Shown in pieces: positions 22,623 through 30,793 of a DNA stretch of 33,976 nucleotides. Numbering within the stretch: the stretch's first letter is position 1; each line of letters starts with the position of its first letter. Source of the stretch: Chloroflexota bacterium (GTDB lineage: Bacteria; Chloroflexota; Limnocylindria; Limnocylindrales; CSP1-4); the NCBI GenBank assembly GCA_021789435.1, contig JAJYJO010000020.1, positions 1-33,976 on the forward strand, read 5' to 3'. The translations under genes and the position numbers were made by a program. Under the pieces are notes generated by a model that saw only the letters and a program-made list of their open reading frames with translations, searched no databases and was not told the DNA's origin.

Positions 22623-22945
22623 TCTCGCCCGCCGCCGGGCGCCGCCCGCGGGAATGGCCGGGGGTCTTGACTCCGCCCCGCAGTCCGCCCCCGCCGGCAA
22701 GACACAGATGACGGCGCTCAGCACGTACGCGCGGAGCCGACGCTCTCGCGGGAGTGCCGCTGGCCTGGCGATAGGCGCATCGCCGCATAACCGCGGGAAT
22801 GGGCCCGGCGGGTTCAGGAAGCCGGGGGAGACAGGTTCGGCGGGCCTCCCGGCGGGTCCGGCGCAACAAGTCGGGGGCGAGCCGCCCGCGCCCGCTTGAG
22901 TGCCGTTTGCATGGTTATGCACAGGCCGTGTATAGTCATGCGCCC
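22623..22945. other. 323-bp control region upstream of argC
   Basis: No gene is convincing here. The right 40 bp hold the argC promoter and its ARG boxes. A short inverted repeat GGCGAT / ATCGCC (22767-22784, 6-nt loop) and a repeated GCGGGAATGG-type string (near 22648 and 22793) lie further up. I cannot assign these. Confidence 0.5.
22907..22942 (+). promoter_or_regulatory. argC promoter overlapped by tandem ARG boxes (ArgR operator)
   Basis: Box 1 is a perfect inverted repeat TGCAT-ggtt-ATGCA (22908-22921). Box 2 is the weaker TGTAT-agtc-ATGCG (22929-22942). Their centres are 21 bp apart, the spacing of paired ARG boxes in known ArgR operators. TTGCAT (22907-22912) as -35 and TATAGT (22931-22936) as -10, with an 18-bp spacer, fall inside boxes 1 and 2. 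The start codon is 9 nt beyond the -10. Bound ArgR would block RNA polymerase directly. The argR gene is fourth in the operon, so this is likely a feedback loop. Confidence 0.85.
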
Positions 22946-24145
22946 ATGGCAGCGATCCACCCCGGCCCCGGCCGACCGACCTCCCACGCCCCCGGCGAGG
23001 GGCCCTCGGCGCCCGCGAGCGCGACCGGAACGCGGTCCCCGCGAGTCGGGGAGGATCGCCTGCCTGGGAGAGCCGGCGCCGCCGGCGGCCCGATCCGGGT
23101 CGGCATCGTGGGCGCCACCGGTTACGTGGGTGCCGAGCTGGTCCGCCTCCTGGAGCGGCACCCCTCCGTCCGGATCGTCGGCCTGAGCGCCCGCGGCCGG
23201 GACCGGGAGCCGATCGGCCGGACGCACCCCCACCTGGGTGCCACCGGCCATCGCATGGACGCGGCCGTCCCTGAGGCGGAGAGCGTCTTCCTCGCCCTGC
23301 CGCACGGCGCGGCGGCGGCCATCGTTCCCGCGCTTCTCGCGGAGGGCCGGGTCGTGGTCGACCTCGGCCCCGATTTCCGGCTCCACGACCCAGCCGACTA
23401 TCCCCGCTGGTACGGGTTCGAGCACCCTGCCCCGGAGCTGCTGGCGGGCGCGGTCTACGGTCTGCCGGAGCTTCACCGGGTCGAGCTCGGGGCCCTGTCG
23501 GGAGCCGCTCCCGTCCTCGTCGGCTCACCCGGCTGCTACCCCACCGCGGCCATCCTGGCACTCGCGCCGCTGGCCCGCGAGGGTCTGATCGGCGACCTGG
23601 TGGTCGATGCCAAGAGCGGCGTCTCCGGGGCCGGCCGGGAGCCGAAGCTCGAGACGCTGTTCGGCGAGGTGAACGAGAGCGTGCGCGCCTACGGCCTGGG
23701 GGGCCACCGACACACGGCCGAGATGGAGCAGGAGCTCGCGGCCCTCGGGGCGGGCGCGCCCGGCGGCCCGCGCGCCAACCCGGGCGCGGCCGCCGTCGAC
23801 TTCCTGCCGCACCTGGTGCCGATGACCCGCGGCATCCTGGCCAGCTGCCACGTCCGGCCGACCCGGGCGGTCGGCCAGGCCGAGCTCGACGCGCTCTACA
23901 CGGCCGCCTACGCGGAGGAGCCGTTCGTCCAGGTCGTGGCCGAGCCGCCGGCGACCAAGCACGTCCTCGGCAGCAACTTCGCCCGGATCCACGTCCGGTA
24001 CGACGAGCGGACCGGACGGATCCTGGCGCTTGCCGCCATCGACAACCTGGTGAAGGGCGCGGCCGGCCAGGCCGTCCAGGCCTTCAACCTGGTCCACGGC
24101 CTGCCCGAGACCGAAGGCCTCGAGCAGCTCCCGCTCGTCCCCTGA
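22946..24145 (+). CDS. argC: N-acetyl-gamma-glutamyl-phosphate reductase, arginine biosynthesis
   Basis: 399 residues; about 50 more than usual, because ATG 22946 adds a Pro/Gly/Ala-rich lead before the core start IRVGIVGATGYVGAELVRLL. No ATG lies closer, though a shorter GTG start cannot be ruled out. The promoter position supports 22946. ArgC reduces N-acetylglutamyl phosphate with NADPH to the semialdehyde. The catalytic C197 is in GSPGCYPTAA. The NADP-binding GATGYVG, VVDLGPDFRL, AKSGVSGAGREPK and GGHRHTAEMEQEL match the family. It is first in the argC-J-B-R-G operon, with 22 bp to argJ. Confidence 0.95.
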   Translation: MAAIHPGPGRPTSHAPGEGPSAPASATGTRSPRVGEDRLPGRAGAAGGPIRVGIVGATGYVGAELVRLLERHPSVRIVGLSARGRDREPIGRTHPHLGATGHRMDAAVPEAESVFLALPHGAAAAIVPALLAEGRVVVDLGPDFRLHDPADYPRWYGFEHPAPELLAGAVYGLPELHRVELGALSGAAPVLVGSPGCYPTAAILALAPLAREGLIGDLVVDAKSGVSGAGREPKLETLFGEVNESVRAYGLGGHRHTAEMEQELAALGAGAPGGPRANPGAAAVDFLPHLVPMTRGILASCHVRPTRAVGQAELDALYTAAYAEEPFVQVVAEPPATKHVLGSNFARIHVRYDERTGRILALAAIDNLVKGAAGQAVQAFNLVHGLPETEGLEQLPLVP

Positions 24146-24167
24146 GCGGCCCTCCCGGAGCCGAGCG

Positions 24168-25538
24168 ATGACCGCCGTCCGCGACCCGCGCCACCCGGCC
24201 GGGACCGACCTCCTGGACCCACTGCCGGCCCGGTTGCCCGACGCCGAGGCGTCCGCGCAGCTGCCGGCGGGATTCGTGGCCGGCGGGGCGTCGGCCGGCA
24301 TCAAGCGCTCCGGTCGTCCCGACCTCGCGATCGTCGCGACGACCAGCGGCCGGCCGGTCCCCGCGGCGGCCGTCTTCACCTCGAACGCCATGCCGGCCGC
24401 GCCGGTCCGCCTCAGCCGCGCCCACCTCGCCGCGACCGACGGGCGGGCGGCCGCCGTCGTCTGCACCAGCGGCTCCGCCAACGCGGCCACGGGCGCGGCG
24501 GGCGACGCGGACCAGCTGGCCGTTGCCCGGCACCTGGCCGACGCGCTGGGCGTCCCCGTGGAGCAGGTCCTGACGCTCTCCACCGGCGTGATCGGGACGC
24601 GGCTGCCGCTGCCCACGATCGCGGCCGGCATCGCCGCCCTGGTCCCCGGGCTGGTCCCCGAGGCGAGCGGCTTCACGGCCGCCGCCCGGGCCCTCATGAC
24701 GACCGATCGCCGGGCCAAGGCCGCGACCGTGCGGCTCGCCCTGCCGGCGCCGGACGGCCCGGCGCGGCCGGTCACGGTGAGCGGCATCGCCAAGGGCGTG
24801 GGGATGATCCACCCGCGGATGGCGACCATGCTCGCGGTGGTCCTGACCGACGCCACCGTCGAGCCGACGACGCTCCGGACGCTCCTCCGCGGCGCAGCCG
24901 CCCGGACGTGGGACCAGCTCACGATCGACGGCGACACGAGCACGAACGACACGGTCTTCCTGCTGGCTTCCGGGGCGGCCGGGACAGCCACCGTCGAGGC
25001 CGGCAGCGACGCGGCCGCCCGCCTGGCCGCAGGGATCGAGGCGGTGGCCCGCTCCCTGGCCCGCCAGCAGGCCGCCGACGGCGAGGGAGCCACGACCCTG
25101 GTCACCTGTCATGTCGCGGGGGCCGTGGACGACGCCGAGGCGCGGGCGGTCGCCCGCTCGGTCGCGGCGAGCAGCCTGGTCAAGGCGGCCGTCCACGGCC
25201 GCGACCCGAACTGGGGCCGCATCGCGGCCGCCGCGGGCAACGCCCACCTCGCCGACACCGCCGTTCTCGAGGCGGCCGGGCTCGACCCGGCCGAGGCGCA
25301 CGAGCGGGCCGGCCGGCCGGCCCGCCTGGATCCCGACTGCCTCCGGGTCGCGATCGCCGGCCACCTCGTCTTCGACGGCCGGCCGCTCGACTTCGACCGT
25401 GCCGCGGCCCGTGCGGCGATGGAGGCGCCGGAGGTGCTGATCCGGCTCGACCTTGGCCTGGGAGAGGGAAGCGGCGAGGCCTTCGGCTGCGACCTGACGG
25501 AGGAGTACGTGGTCGAGAACGCCGAGTACACCACGTGA
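24168..25538 (+). CDS. argJ: Glutamate N-acetyltransferase / amino-acid acetyltransferase, arginine biosynthesis
   Basis: 456 residues. ArgJ recycles the acetyl group from N-acetylornithine to glutamate, and bifunctional forms can also use acetyl-CoA. The precursor cleaves itself into alpha and beta chains at the Ala-Thr bond in HPRMATMLAVVLTD, with T220 as new N-terminal nucleophile. GVGMIHPRM precedes it. The usual KGSGMI is KGVGMI here, a mild change. SGSANAATGAAGDADQL, STGVIGTRLP, DTSTNDTVFLLASG and HGRDPNWGRIAAA are all present. A GGAG ribosome site lies 8 nt before the ATG. argB follows after 13 bp. Confidence 0.96.
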   Translation: MTAVRDPRHPAGTDLLDPLPARLPDAEASAQLPAGFVAGGASAGIKRSGRPDLAIVATTSGRPVPAAAVFTSNAMPAAPVRLSRAHLAATDGRAAAVVCTSGSANAATGAAGDADQLAVARHLADALGVPVEQVLTLSTGVIGTRLPLPTIAAGIAALVPGLVPEASGFTAAARALMTTDRRAKAATVRLALPAPDGPARPVTVSGIAKGVGMIHPRMATMLAVVLTDATVEPTTLRTLLRGAAARTWDQLTIDGDTSTNDTVFLLASGAAGTATVEAGSDAAARLAAGIEAVARSLARQQAADGEGATTLVTCHVAGAVDDAEARAVARSVAASSLVKAAVHGRDPNWGRIAAAAGNAHLADTAVLEAAGLDPAEAHERAGRPARLDPDCLRVAIAGHLVFDGRPLDFDRAAARAAMEAPEVLIRLDLGLGEGSGEAFGCDLTEEYVVENAEYTT

Positions 25539-25551
25539 GCGGCCGCCAACG

Positions 25552-26340
25552 ATGAGCGAAGTCCTCGTCCTCAAGCTCGGCGGGACCACCCTGGCCGAGC
25601 AGCGCCAGGTCCTCGACGAGGTGGCGGCCGTCGCCCGCCACCGGCCGGTCGTGGTGGTCCACGGCGGCGGCAAGCGGATGACCGAGTGGCTCGAGCGGCT
25701 GGGGGTTCCCAGCCACTTCGAGGACGGCCTGCGGGTCACCGACCCGGCCGCCCTGGAGGTCGCCGCGGCCGTCCTGCGCGGCGTCGTCAACTCGGAGCTC
25801 GTGGCGGCCCTGCGCGACCTGGGCGTGGACGCGGTCGGGCTCTCCGGCGTGGACGGCGGCCTGCTCGTGGCCGAGCGGATCCCGGGGATGGGCCTGGTGG
25901 CCCACGTGGTCGGCGTCCGCCGCGATCTCCTCGACGCCCTGCTGGTGGGGGGCCAGGTGGCGGTCGTCGCGCCGCTCGCCCGGGACGAAGGCGGCCTCGT
26001 CTGCAACGTGAACGCCGACGACGCGGCGGCCGGCATCGCGGCCGGGCTCGGGGCGCGGCAGCTGGTCCTGATGACCGACGTGGACGGCGTCCGGGACGAC
26101 GCCGGGCGGCGCCTCGCCACGCTCACTGCCGCCGAGGCCGAGGAACTGATCGCCGCCGGCGTCATCGGGGGCGGGATGGTCCCCAAGGTCCGGGCGGCGC
26201 TGGGGGCGCTGGCCTGGCCCGGCGCGGAGGCGATCATCGCCGACGCCGCCTCGCCGGACGCCCTGGCGCGCGCGCTGGGCGACCCCTCCTTCGGGACCCG
26301 GATCACCGCCGGTCGTCGCGAGCCGGCCCCGGCCGCCTGA
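25552..26340 (+). CDS. argB: Acetylglutamate kinase, arginine biosynthesis
   Basis: 262 residues. It phosphorylates N-acetylglutamate with ATP. It belongs to the amino-acid kinase family: LVLKLGGTTL at the N-terminus (phosphate loop), VVVVHGGGKRMTEWLERLG, FEDGLRVTD, then NVNADDAAAGIAAGLGARQL, LMTDVDGVRDDAG and GGGMVPKVRAAL at the C-terminal ATP site. It lacks the N-terminal helix of arginine-sensitive hexameric forms, so control may rest on ArgR instead; this is inference. It is separated from argR by 3 bp. Confidence 0.96.
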   Translation: MSEVLVLKLGGTTLAEQRQVLDEVAAVARHRPVVVVHGGGKRMTEWLERLGVPSHFEDGLRVTDPAALEVAAAVLRGVVNSELVAALRDLGVDAVGLSGVDGGLLVAERIPGMGLVAHVVGVRRDLLDALLVGGQVAVVAPLARDEGGLVCNVNADDAAAGIAAGLGARQLVLMTDVDGVRDDAGRRLATLTAAEAEELIAAGVIGGGMVPKVRAALGALAWPGAEAIIADAASPDALARALGDPSFGTRITAGRREPAPAA

Positions 26341-26343
26341 GCG

Positions 26344-26922
26344 ATGCGCGACCCGACGGCCACGCCGGCCCTCAAGCACCAGCGCCAGCAGGCGATCCTG
26401 GAGTTGATCGCGCGGACGCCGGTTGCCAGCCAGGAGGAGCTCGCCGAACGGCTCCACGGCCTGGGTTTCGCGGTGACCCAGGCGACCGTGAGCCGCGACG
26501 TGGCCGAGCTGGGGCTCGTCAAGATCGGGCGGGGCGACCGGCACCGCTATGTCTCGCCGGCCGACCTGCCGGCGCCGCCGGACCCGTTCGTGGCGACCGA
26601 TCGGCGGCTGCGGCGGCTGCTCGAGGACGTCCCGGTCACCGTCGTCCGGAGCGGGCTCAGCCTGGTGCTGCGCGCCGCCCCCGGACTCGCCAGCGCGATC
26701 GCCCAGGCGATCGACCAGTCGTCGCTCGAAGACCAGGTCGGCACGCTCGCCGGCGACGACACCCTGCTCGTCCTCTTCGCCGACGAACCGGCCCTGATGC
26801 GCTGGCTGGCGCGCTTCGCGGCCATCCAGTCGGCCGGTCCGGCGGAGCCGCTCCCTGCCGGCCCGCCTGCCCCCACCCCGCCTGCCCCCACCCCGCCTGT
26901 CACCTCGGAGGCTCCTCGATGA
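26344..26922 (+). CDS. argR: Arginine repressor ArgR with Pro-rich C-terminal tail
   Basis: 192 residues against about 150-170 for the family. ArgR hexamers bind ARG boxes when arginine is present. The winged helix-turn-helix (about 8-75) has RQQAILELIARTPVASQEEL and QATVSRDVAELGLVKI. The C-terminal oligomerisation/arginine-binding domain has GLSLVLRAAPGLASAIAQAI and GTLAGDDTLLVLF. The extra tail, PPAPTPPAPTPP, comes from a 15-bp duplication (about 26868-26898). The site it should bind lies in front of argC. Its stop overlaps the argG ATG by 3 bp (ATGA). Confidence 0.94.
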   Translation: MRDPTATPALKHQRQQAILELIARTPVASQEELAERLHGLGFAVTQATVSRDVAELGLVKIGRGDRHRYVSPADLPAPPDPFVATDRRLRRLLEDVPVTVVRSGLSLVLRAAPGLASAIAQAIDQSSLEDQVGTLAGDDTLLVLFADEPALMRWLARFAAIQSAGPAEPLPAGPPAPTPPAPTPPVTSEAPR

Positions 26923-28208
26923 AGAAAGTCGTCCTCGCCTACAGCGGAGGCCTGGACACGTCGGTCGCGGTCGCCTGGCTGCGCGAGCAGTACGCGGCCG
27001 AGGTCGTGACCCTGACCGTCGACCTCGGCGGTGGATCGCTGCGGGAGGGCGTGGAACGCCGGGCGATGCGGGCCGGTGCGTCTCGAGCCTATGTCGTGGA
27101 CGCTCGGGAACGCTTCGTCCGCGACTTCGTCTGGCCGCACCTGCGGGCCGACGCCCTCTACCAGGGCGTCTACCCGCTGGCGACCGCCCTGGCCCGGCCG
27201 CTGATCGCCCAGCTCCTAGTCGAGGTCGCCCAGCGCGAGGGTGCCGACGCCGTGGCACACGGCTGCACGGGCAAGGGCAACGACCAGGTCCGCTTCGACG
27301 TGGCCGTCCACGCCCTGGATCCCGGCCTCACGGTCGTGGCCCCGATGCGCGTCGGGATGGGCCTGAGCCGCGAGCAGGAGATCGAGTACGCCGAGGCGCG
27401 CGGGATCGAGATCCCGGTCACCCGGGAGTCGCCCTACTCGGTGGACGTCAACCTGTGGGGTCGCTCCTGCGAGACCGGCGTCCTGGAGGATCCCTGGGTC
27501 ACCCCGCCGACCGACGCCTACGACTGGACCGTCGCGGCCCACGCCGCCCCGGCCGCGGTCCAGATCGCCCTGGAGTTCGAGGGCGGCGTGCCGGTCGGCC
27601 TGGACGGCGAGCGCCTGGATCCCGTGATCCTCGTCGAACGCCTCAACGCGCTCGGCGGAGCCCACGGCGTCGGCCGGGTGGACCACGTGGAGGACCGCCT
27701 GGTCGGCATCAAGAGCCGCGAGATCTACGAGGCGCCGGCGGCCGAGATCCTCCACGTGGCCCACCGCGCCCTGGAGGGCCTGACCCTCACCAAGGACACG
27801 CTGCGCTTCGACCGGATCGTGGCCGACGAACTGGCCCAGCTGACCTACGACGGGCTCTGGTTCAGCGCCCTCCACCGCGACCTGCGCGGCTATTCCCTCT
27901 CCTCCCAGCGGGTCGTCTCGGGCGAGGTGCGCGTCCGGCTGGACCACGGCTCGGCCGTCGTGATCGGCCGCCGCAGCCCGCTATCGCTCTACGATCGGGC
28001 CCTGGCGACGTACGACAAGGACGACGCCTTCGACCACGCCTCGGCCGTCGGCTTCATCGAGATCTTCGGCCTGCCCCTGCGGACCGAGGCCGCCCGCCAT
28101 GGGGCGGTCGGCCACCGCCACGGCGCGGCCTGGAGCTGGACCGAGCCGCTGCTGGCCGACCTGCCGACCAGCGTGACCGACCCGGAGGTGGCCGGTGCCG
28201 CCGGTTGA
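26919..28208 (+). CDS. argG: Argininosuccinate synthase, arginine biosynthesis
   Basis: 429 residues. It joins citrulline and aspartate with ATP. The N-terminal PP-loop AYSGGLDTSVAVAWL is the AMP-forming motif. AHGCTGKGNDQVRFD, ESPYSVDVNLWGRSCETGVL and KSREIYEAPAAEIL are family signatures. ATG 26919 overlaps the argR stop and has GGAGG 7 nt upstream. argH, argF and argD, the other arginine genes, are absent from the window. The 3' end overlaps the next gene by 14 bp, so the operon continues. Confidence 0.96.
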   Translation: MKKVVLAYSGGLDTSVAVAWLREQYAAEVVTLTVDLGGGSLREGVERRAMRAGASRAYVVDARERFVRDFVWPHLRADALYQGVYPLATALARPLIAQLLVEVAQREGADAVAHGCTGKGNDQVRFDVAVHALDPGLTVVAPMRVGMGLSREQEIEYAEARGIEIPVTRESPYSVDVNLWGRSCETGVLEDPWVTPPTDAYDWTVAAHAAPAAVQIALEFEGGVPVGLDGERLDPVILVERLNALGGAHGVGRVDHVEDRLVGIKSREIYEAPAAEILHVAHRALEGLTLTKDTLRFDRIVADELAQLTYDGLWFSALHRDLRGYSLSSQRVVSGEVRVRLDHGSAVVIGRRSPLSLYDRALATYDKDDAFDHASAVGFIEIFGLPLRTEAARHGAVGHRHGAAWSWTEPLLADLPTSVTDPEVAGAAG

Positions 28209-28545
28209 TCCGGGCCGGGTCGGCTGGCCGGTCGGCGGCCCGCGCCCGGTCGGCGGCCCGCGCCCGGTCGGGCGCTGGCCCTCCGCCGTGGACGACGCTG
28301 CCGTGGAGGCCCGCCTGCGGCCGCCGCCGGGCCACGGGCGGGCGACCCATCGCGGCGACTCGGAGGTCCTCACCTGCCAGCGCTGCGGCTGCCGGCTGAC
28401 GGCGCGGACGGCCTCGGCGGCCGGCGGGGGGATGGGCCCCGACGCTGCCTGGCGGCACTACGAGGGCGCCGCCGGCCGGGACGCGCGGGGCTGCCGCGTG
28501 CCCTGCGTGGACCTGCCGCACCTGGTCGGCGCGCCCGGCGCCTGA
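28195..28545 (+). CDS. Small cysteine-rich protein of unknown function, coupled to argG
   Basis: 116 residues, GTG start 14 bp inside argG. The first 30 residues are Pro/Gly/Arg-rich with an exact in-frame duplication (GGPRPV twice, from an 18-bp tandem repeat at about 28231-28266). The C-terminal half carries CQRCGCRLTARTAS, then WRHYEG and GCRVPCVDLPHLV: five or more Cys with His residues, in a pattern that could bind zinc. I recognise no named family. Because it sits between argG and a sensor kinase with gaps of -14 and +12 bp, it is very likely expressed with both. The N-terminus could also begin at a later GTG. Confidence 0.6.
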   Translation: MPPVDPGRVGWPVGGPRPVGGPRPVGRWPSAVDDAAVEARLRPPPGHGRATHRGDSEVLTCQRCGCRLTARTASAAGGGMGPDAAWRHYEGAAGRDARGCRVPCVDLPHLVGAPGA

Positions 28546-28557
28546 GCGGCGACGGAG

Positions 28558-29889
28558 GTGAGCGCCGCCGGTCCCGAACGCGGCCCCGCCGTGCCTGGCC
28601 GGTCGCGAGCCGCGAGGCCGGCCGGGCCCGGCCCCCGCCGGCACGACCGCGGCCCGGCCGCGCGCAAGCTCCGCGAGCTTTCGCTCCTCCACGAGTTCGC
28701 CACGCTCCTGACCTCGGCCAGGACCTGGGAGGAGCTGATGCGGACCCTGGTGGACCGCACGACGGAGGCCCTGGAGGTCGACGCGAGCTCCTTCTACCTG
28801 GTGGACCGCGACGGGCTGGGCGTCACGCTGGCCGCGACCAACGGCCTCGACCCCGCCCAGGTCGGGCGGGCGCACCTGGCGCTCGGAGAGGGGCTGACGG
28901 GCCGCGCCGCGGCCCAGCGACGACCGATCATCTCGCCGAACGTCCGCAGCGACCCGCGCTTCAAGTGGATCCCCGGCCTGGACCAGGCGCGCTACACCTC
29001 CTGGCTGTCGGTGCCGCTCCCCTGGGACGACCGGATCGTCGGCGTCCTCAACGTCCAGACCGTGCAGGAGCACCACTTCGAGCCCGCCGAGGTCGAGTTC
29101 CTGGTGACCATCGCGGCGCTGCTGGCCGGCATCGTCGAGAAGGGCCGCCTCCAGGCCGATCAGGCGACCCAGCTCGAGACCCTGACGGCCCTGGATGCGG
29201 CGCGGGCCGAGTTGCTGAGCGTCGTCGCCCACGAGCTGCGGACGCCGCTCGCCGTGGTCCGCGCCTACCTCGACCTGCTCGGCGATGCCGCTCTCGGCGC
29301 GGGGCCCGGCGACGCGCGGACGGTCGAGGCCTGGCTGGGCGCCGCGACCGAGCAGGTGACCCGCCTGGACCGGCTGGTGGACTCGATCCTGGTCACGGTG
29401 CGCGGGGATGGCCTCACGGCGCTGGCCCGCGATCCCTTCGACGTCGGCCGCGCAGTGGACGAGACGATCGTGGAGCTTGCGCCCCTGCTGCGGGCCCACC
29501 CCCTGCGCTGGCCCGGCAGCGACGGACCGATGCCGGCCCTGGGCGACGACGGCCGCTTCCGCCAGGTCCTGGAGCACCTCCTCGAGAACGAGGCGAAGTA
29601 CGCCCCGACGGGCGGCGGAGTCTCCGTCGGGGCCTGGGCCGAGGACGGCGAGGTCCGCGTCTACGTGACCGACGATGGCCCCGGCATCCCCCGCGAGGAA
29701 TGGCAGACGGTCTTCGACGCCTACGTCCGGACGGGCGGCCGGCCGCGCGGCTCCGGGATCGGCCTCTACGCCGCCCGGCGGCTCATGGAGGCGATGGGCG
29801 GCCGGGCCTGGCTGGAGCCGAATGGCTACGGCGGCAGCCGGTTCGTGGTCGCGCTGCCGAAGGCGAACCGGAGCGGAGGTGGGCCGTGA
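28558..29889 (+). CDS. GAF-domain sensor histidine kinase
   Basis: 443 residues, GTG start; cytosolic, with no membrane helix. After a basic disordered lead (about 1-35) comes a GAF domain (about 45-200; LLHEFATLLTSARTWEELM, SSFYLVDRDG, LGEGLTGRAAAQRRPIISP, WLSVPLPWDDRIVGVLNVQT). A HisKA helix with H225 in VVAHELRTPLAVV and a HATPase domain with LLENEAKYAP, VTDDGPGIP and GSGIGLYAARRLMEAMGG follow. The GAF ligand is unknown. GGAGG directly abuts the GTG, which is closer than ideal, so the exact start is uncertain. The paired regulator begins 13 bp later. Confidence 0.92.
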   Translation: MSAAGPERGPAVPGRSRAARPAGPGPRRHDRGPAARKLRELSLLHEFATLLTSARTWEELMRTLVDRTTEALEVDASSFYLVDRDGLGVTLAATNGLDPAQVGRAHLALGEGLTGRAAAQRRPIISPNVRSDPRFKWIPGLDQARYTSWLSVPLPWDDRIVGVLNVQTVQEHHFEPAEVEFLVTIAALLAGIVEKGRLQADQATQLETLTALDAARAELLSVVAHELRTPLAVVRAYLDLLGDAALGAGPGDARTVEAWLGAATEQVTRLDRLVDSILVTVRGDGLTALARDPFDVGRAVDETIVELAPLLRAHPLRWPGSDGPMPALGDDGRFRQVLEHLLENEAKYAPTGGGVSVGAWAEDGEVRVYVTDDGPGIPREEWQTVFDAYVRTGGRPRGSGIGLYAARRLMEAMGGRAWLEPNGYGGSRFVVALPKANRSGGGP

Positions 29890-29902
29890 GCGCGGGTCGA
29901 GC

Positions 29903-30613
29903 GTGAGCGGCCCGGACGAGGGCAGCCTGCTGATCCTCGTGGTCGACGACGAGCCGGCCATGGTGGGCGCCGTCTCGGCCCTCGTCGGCAGCGCCGGCCA
30001 CCGGGTCGTGACGGCCTACGACGGCGACGCCGCGCTGCGGCGGTTCGCCGCCGAGCGGCCGGACTTGGTGCTGCTGGACTTGGCCATGCCCGGCCGCGAC
30101 GGCCTGGAGGTCTGCCGCGCGCTGCGGCGCGCCGGGCCGGTCCCGATCATCGTCCTGACCGGGGAATCGGACGAGCTGGCCAAGGTGGAGGCGCTCGACG
30201 CCGGGGCCGATGACTACGTCACCAAGCCGTTCGGCCGCCAGGAGCTGCTGGCCCGGATCCGGGCCGTCATGCGCCGTCGCGGCCGGACGGCGCTTGTCGC
30301 CGCGCCGCCGATCGCCCGCGCCGGCGACCTGGTCCTGGACCGCGAGCGCTTCACCGCCGCCGTCGCCGGGCGTGCCCTCAGCCTGACCCGGACCGAGTTC
30401 GCCCTGCTCGCCGAGCTCGTCGCCGCCGGCGACCGGGTCGTGCCCCGTGCCCGCCTCCTGGAGGCGGGCTGGCCCGGCGAGCCAGACCCCGACGGGGAGT
30501 GGCTGAAGCCGCACGTGGCGCGGCTGCGCGCCAAGCTGGCCGCCGCGGGCGGCCCCTCGCCGCAGGCGGTCCGGGGCGTCGGCTACCGGCTGGCGGCCGA
30601 CGCCCCGTGCTGA
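29903..30613 (+). CDS. OmpR-type response regulator paired with the GAF kinase
   Basis: 236 residues from GTG 29903. The receiver has D15-D16, phospho-acceptor D59 in VLLDLAMPG, a T in IVLTGES and K in YVTKPFG. The winged-helix DNA-binding domain has LSLTRTEFALLAELVAAGD, a slightly odd recognition segment (EWLKPHVARLRAKL in place of the usual VDVHIxxLRxKL) and GVGYRLAAD at the end. It is the last gene of the long arg-containing run, so its level may follow arginine status. The targets are unknown. Confidence 0.93.
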   Translation: MSGPDEGSLLILVVDDEPAMVGAVSALVGSAGHRVVTAYDGDAALRRFAAERPDLVLLDLAMPGRDGLEVCRALRRAGPVPIIVLTGESDELAKVEALDAGADDYVTKPFGRQELLARIRAVMRRRGRTALVAAPPIARAGDLVLDRERFTAAVAGRALSLTRTEFALLAELVAAGDRVVPRARLLEAGWPGEPDPDGEWLKPHVARLRAKLAAAGGPSPQAVRGVGYRLAADAPC

Positions 30614-30724
30614 CGGGCGCCCCGGGCCGGCCGGCCATTCCGGGTGCCCGCCTGCCGAGGGCTCGGGTGGTGGCGTCGCCGTAGGCCCGGAAACCCGTGC
30701 GGCACCGCGCAGGCTCCGCCGGCA

Positions 30725-30750
30725 CCCGCGGCAGGTCGCCCAGCCGCGGG
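30725..30750. terminator. Hairpin between convergent response regulator and gltB
   Basis: A perfect 8-bp stem CCCGCGGC / GCCGCGGG with a 10-nt loop lies 112 bp after the regulator stop and 44 bp from the gltB stop. There is no T-run. Position between convergent genes is the main support. Confidence 0.4.
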
Positions 30751-30793
30751 CCCGACCCGGGCGAGCGCGAGTGGTCGGGCGAGTCCGACTGCC

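Noticed and set aside
22668-22673. TTGACT as a -35 box far upstream of argC
   Set aside because: No matching -10 at 16-18 bp and no gene start nearby.
22654-22899. An 81-residue frame upstream of argC
   Set aside because: It is low-complexity with no ribosome site or motif, and ends just before the ARG boxes.
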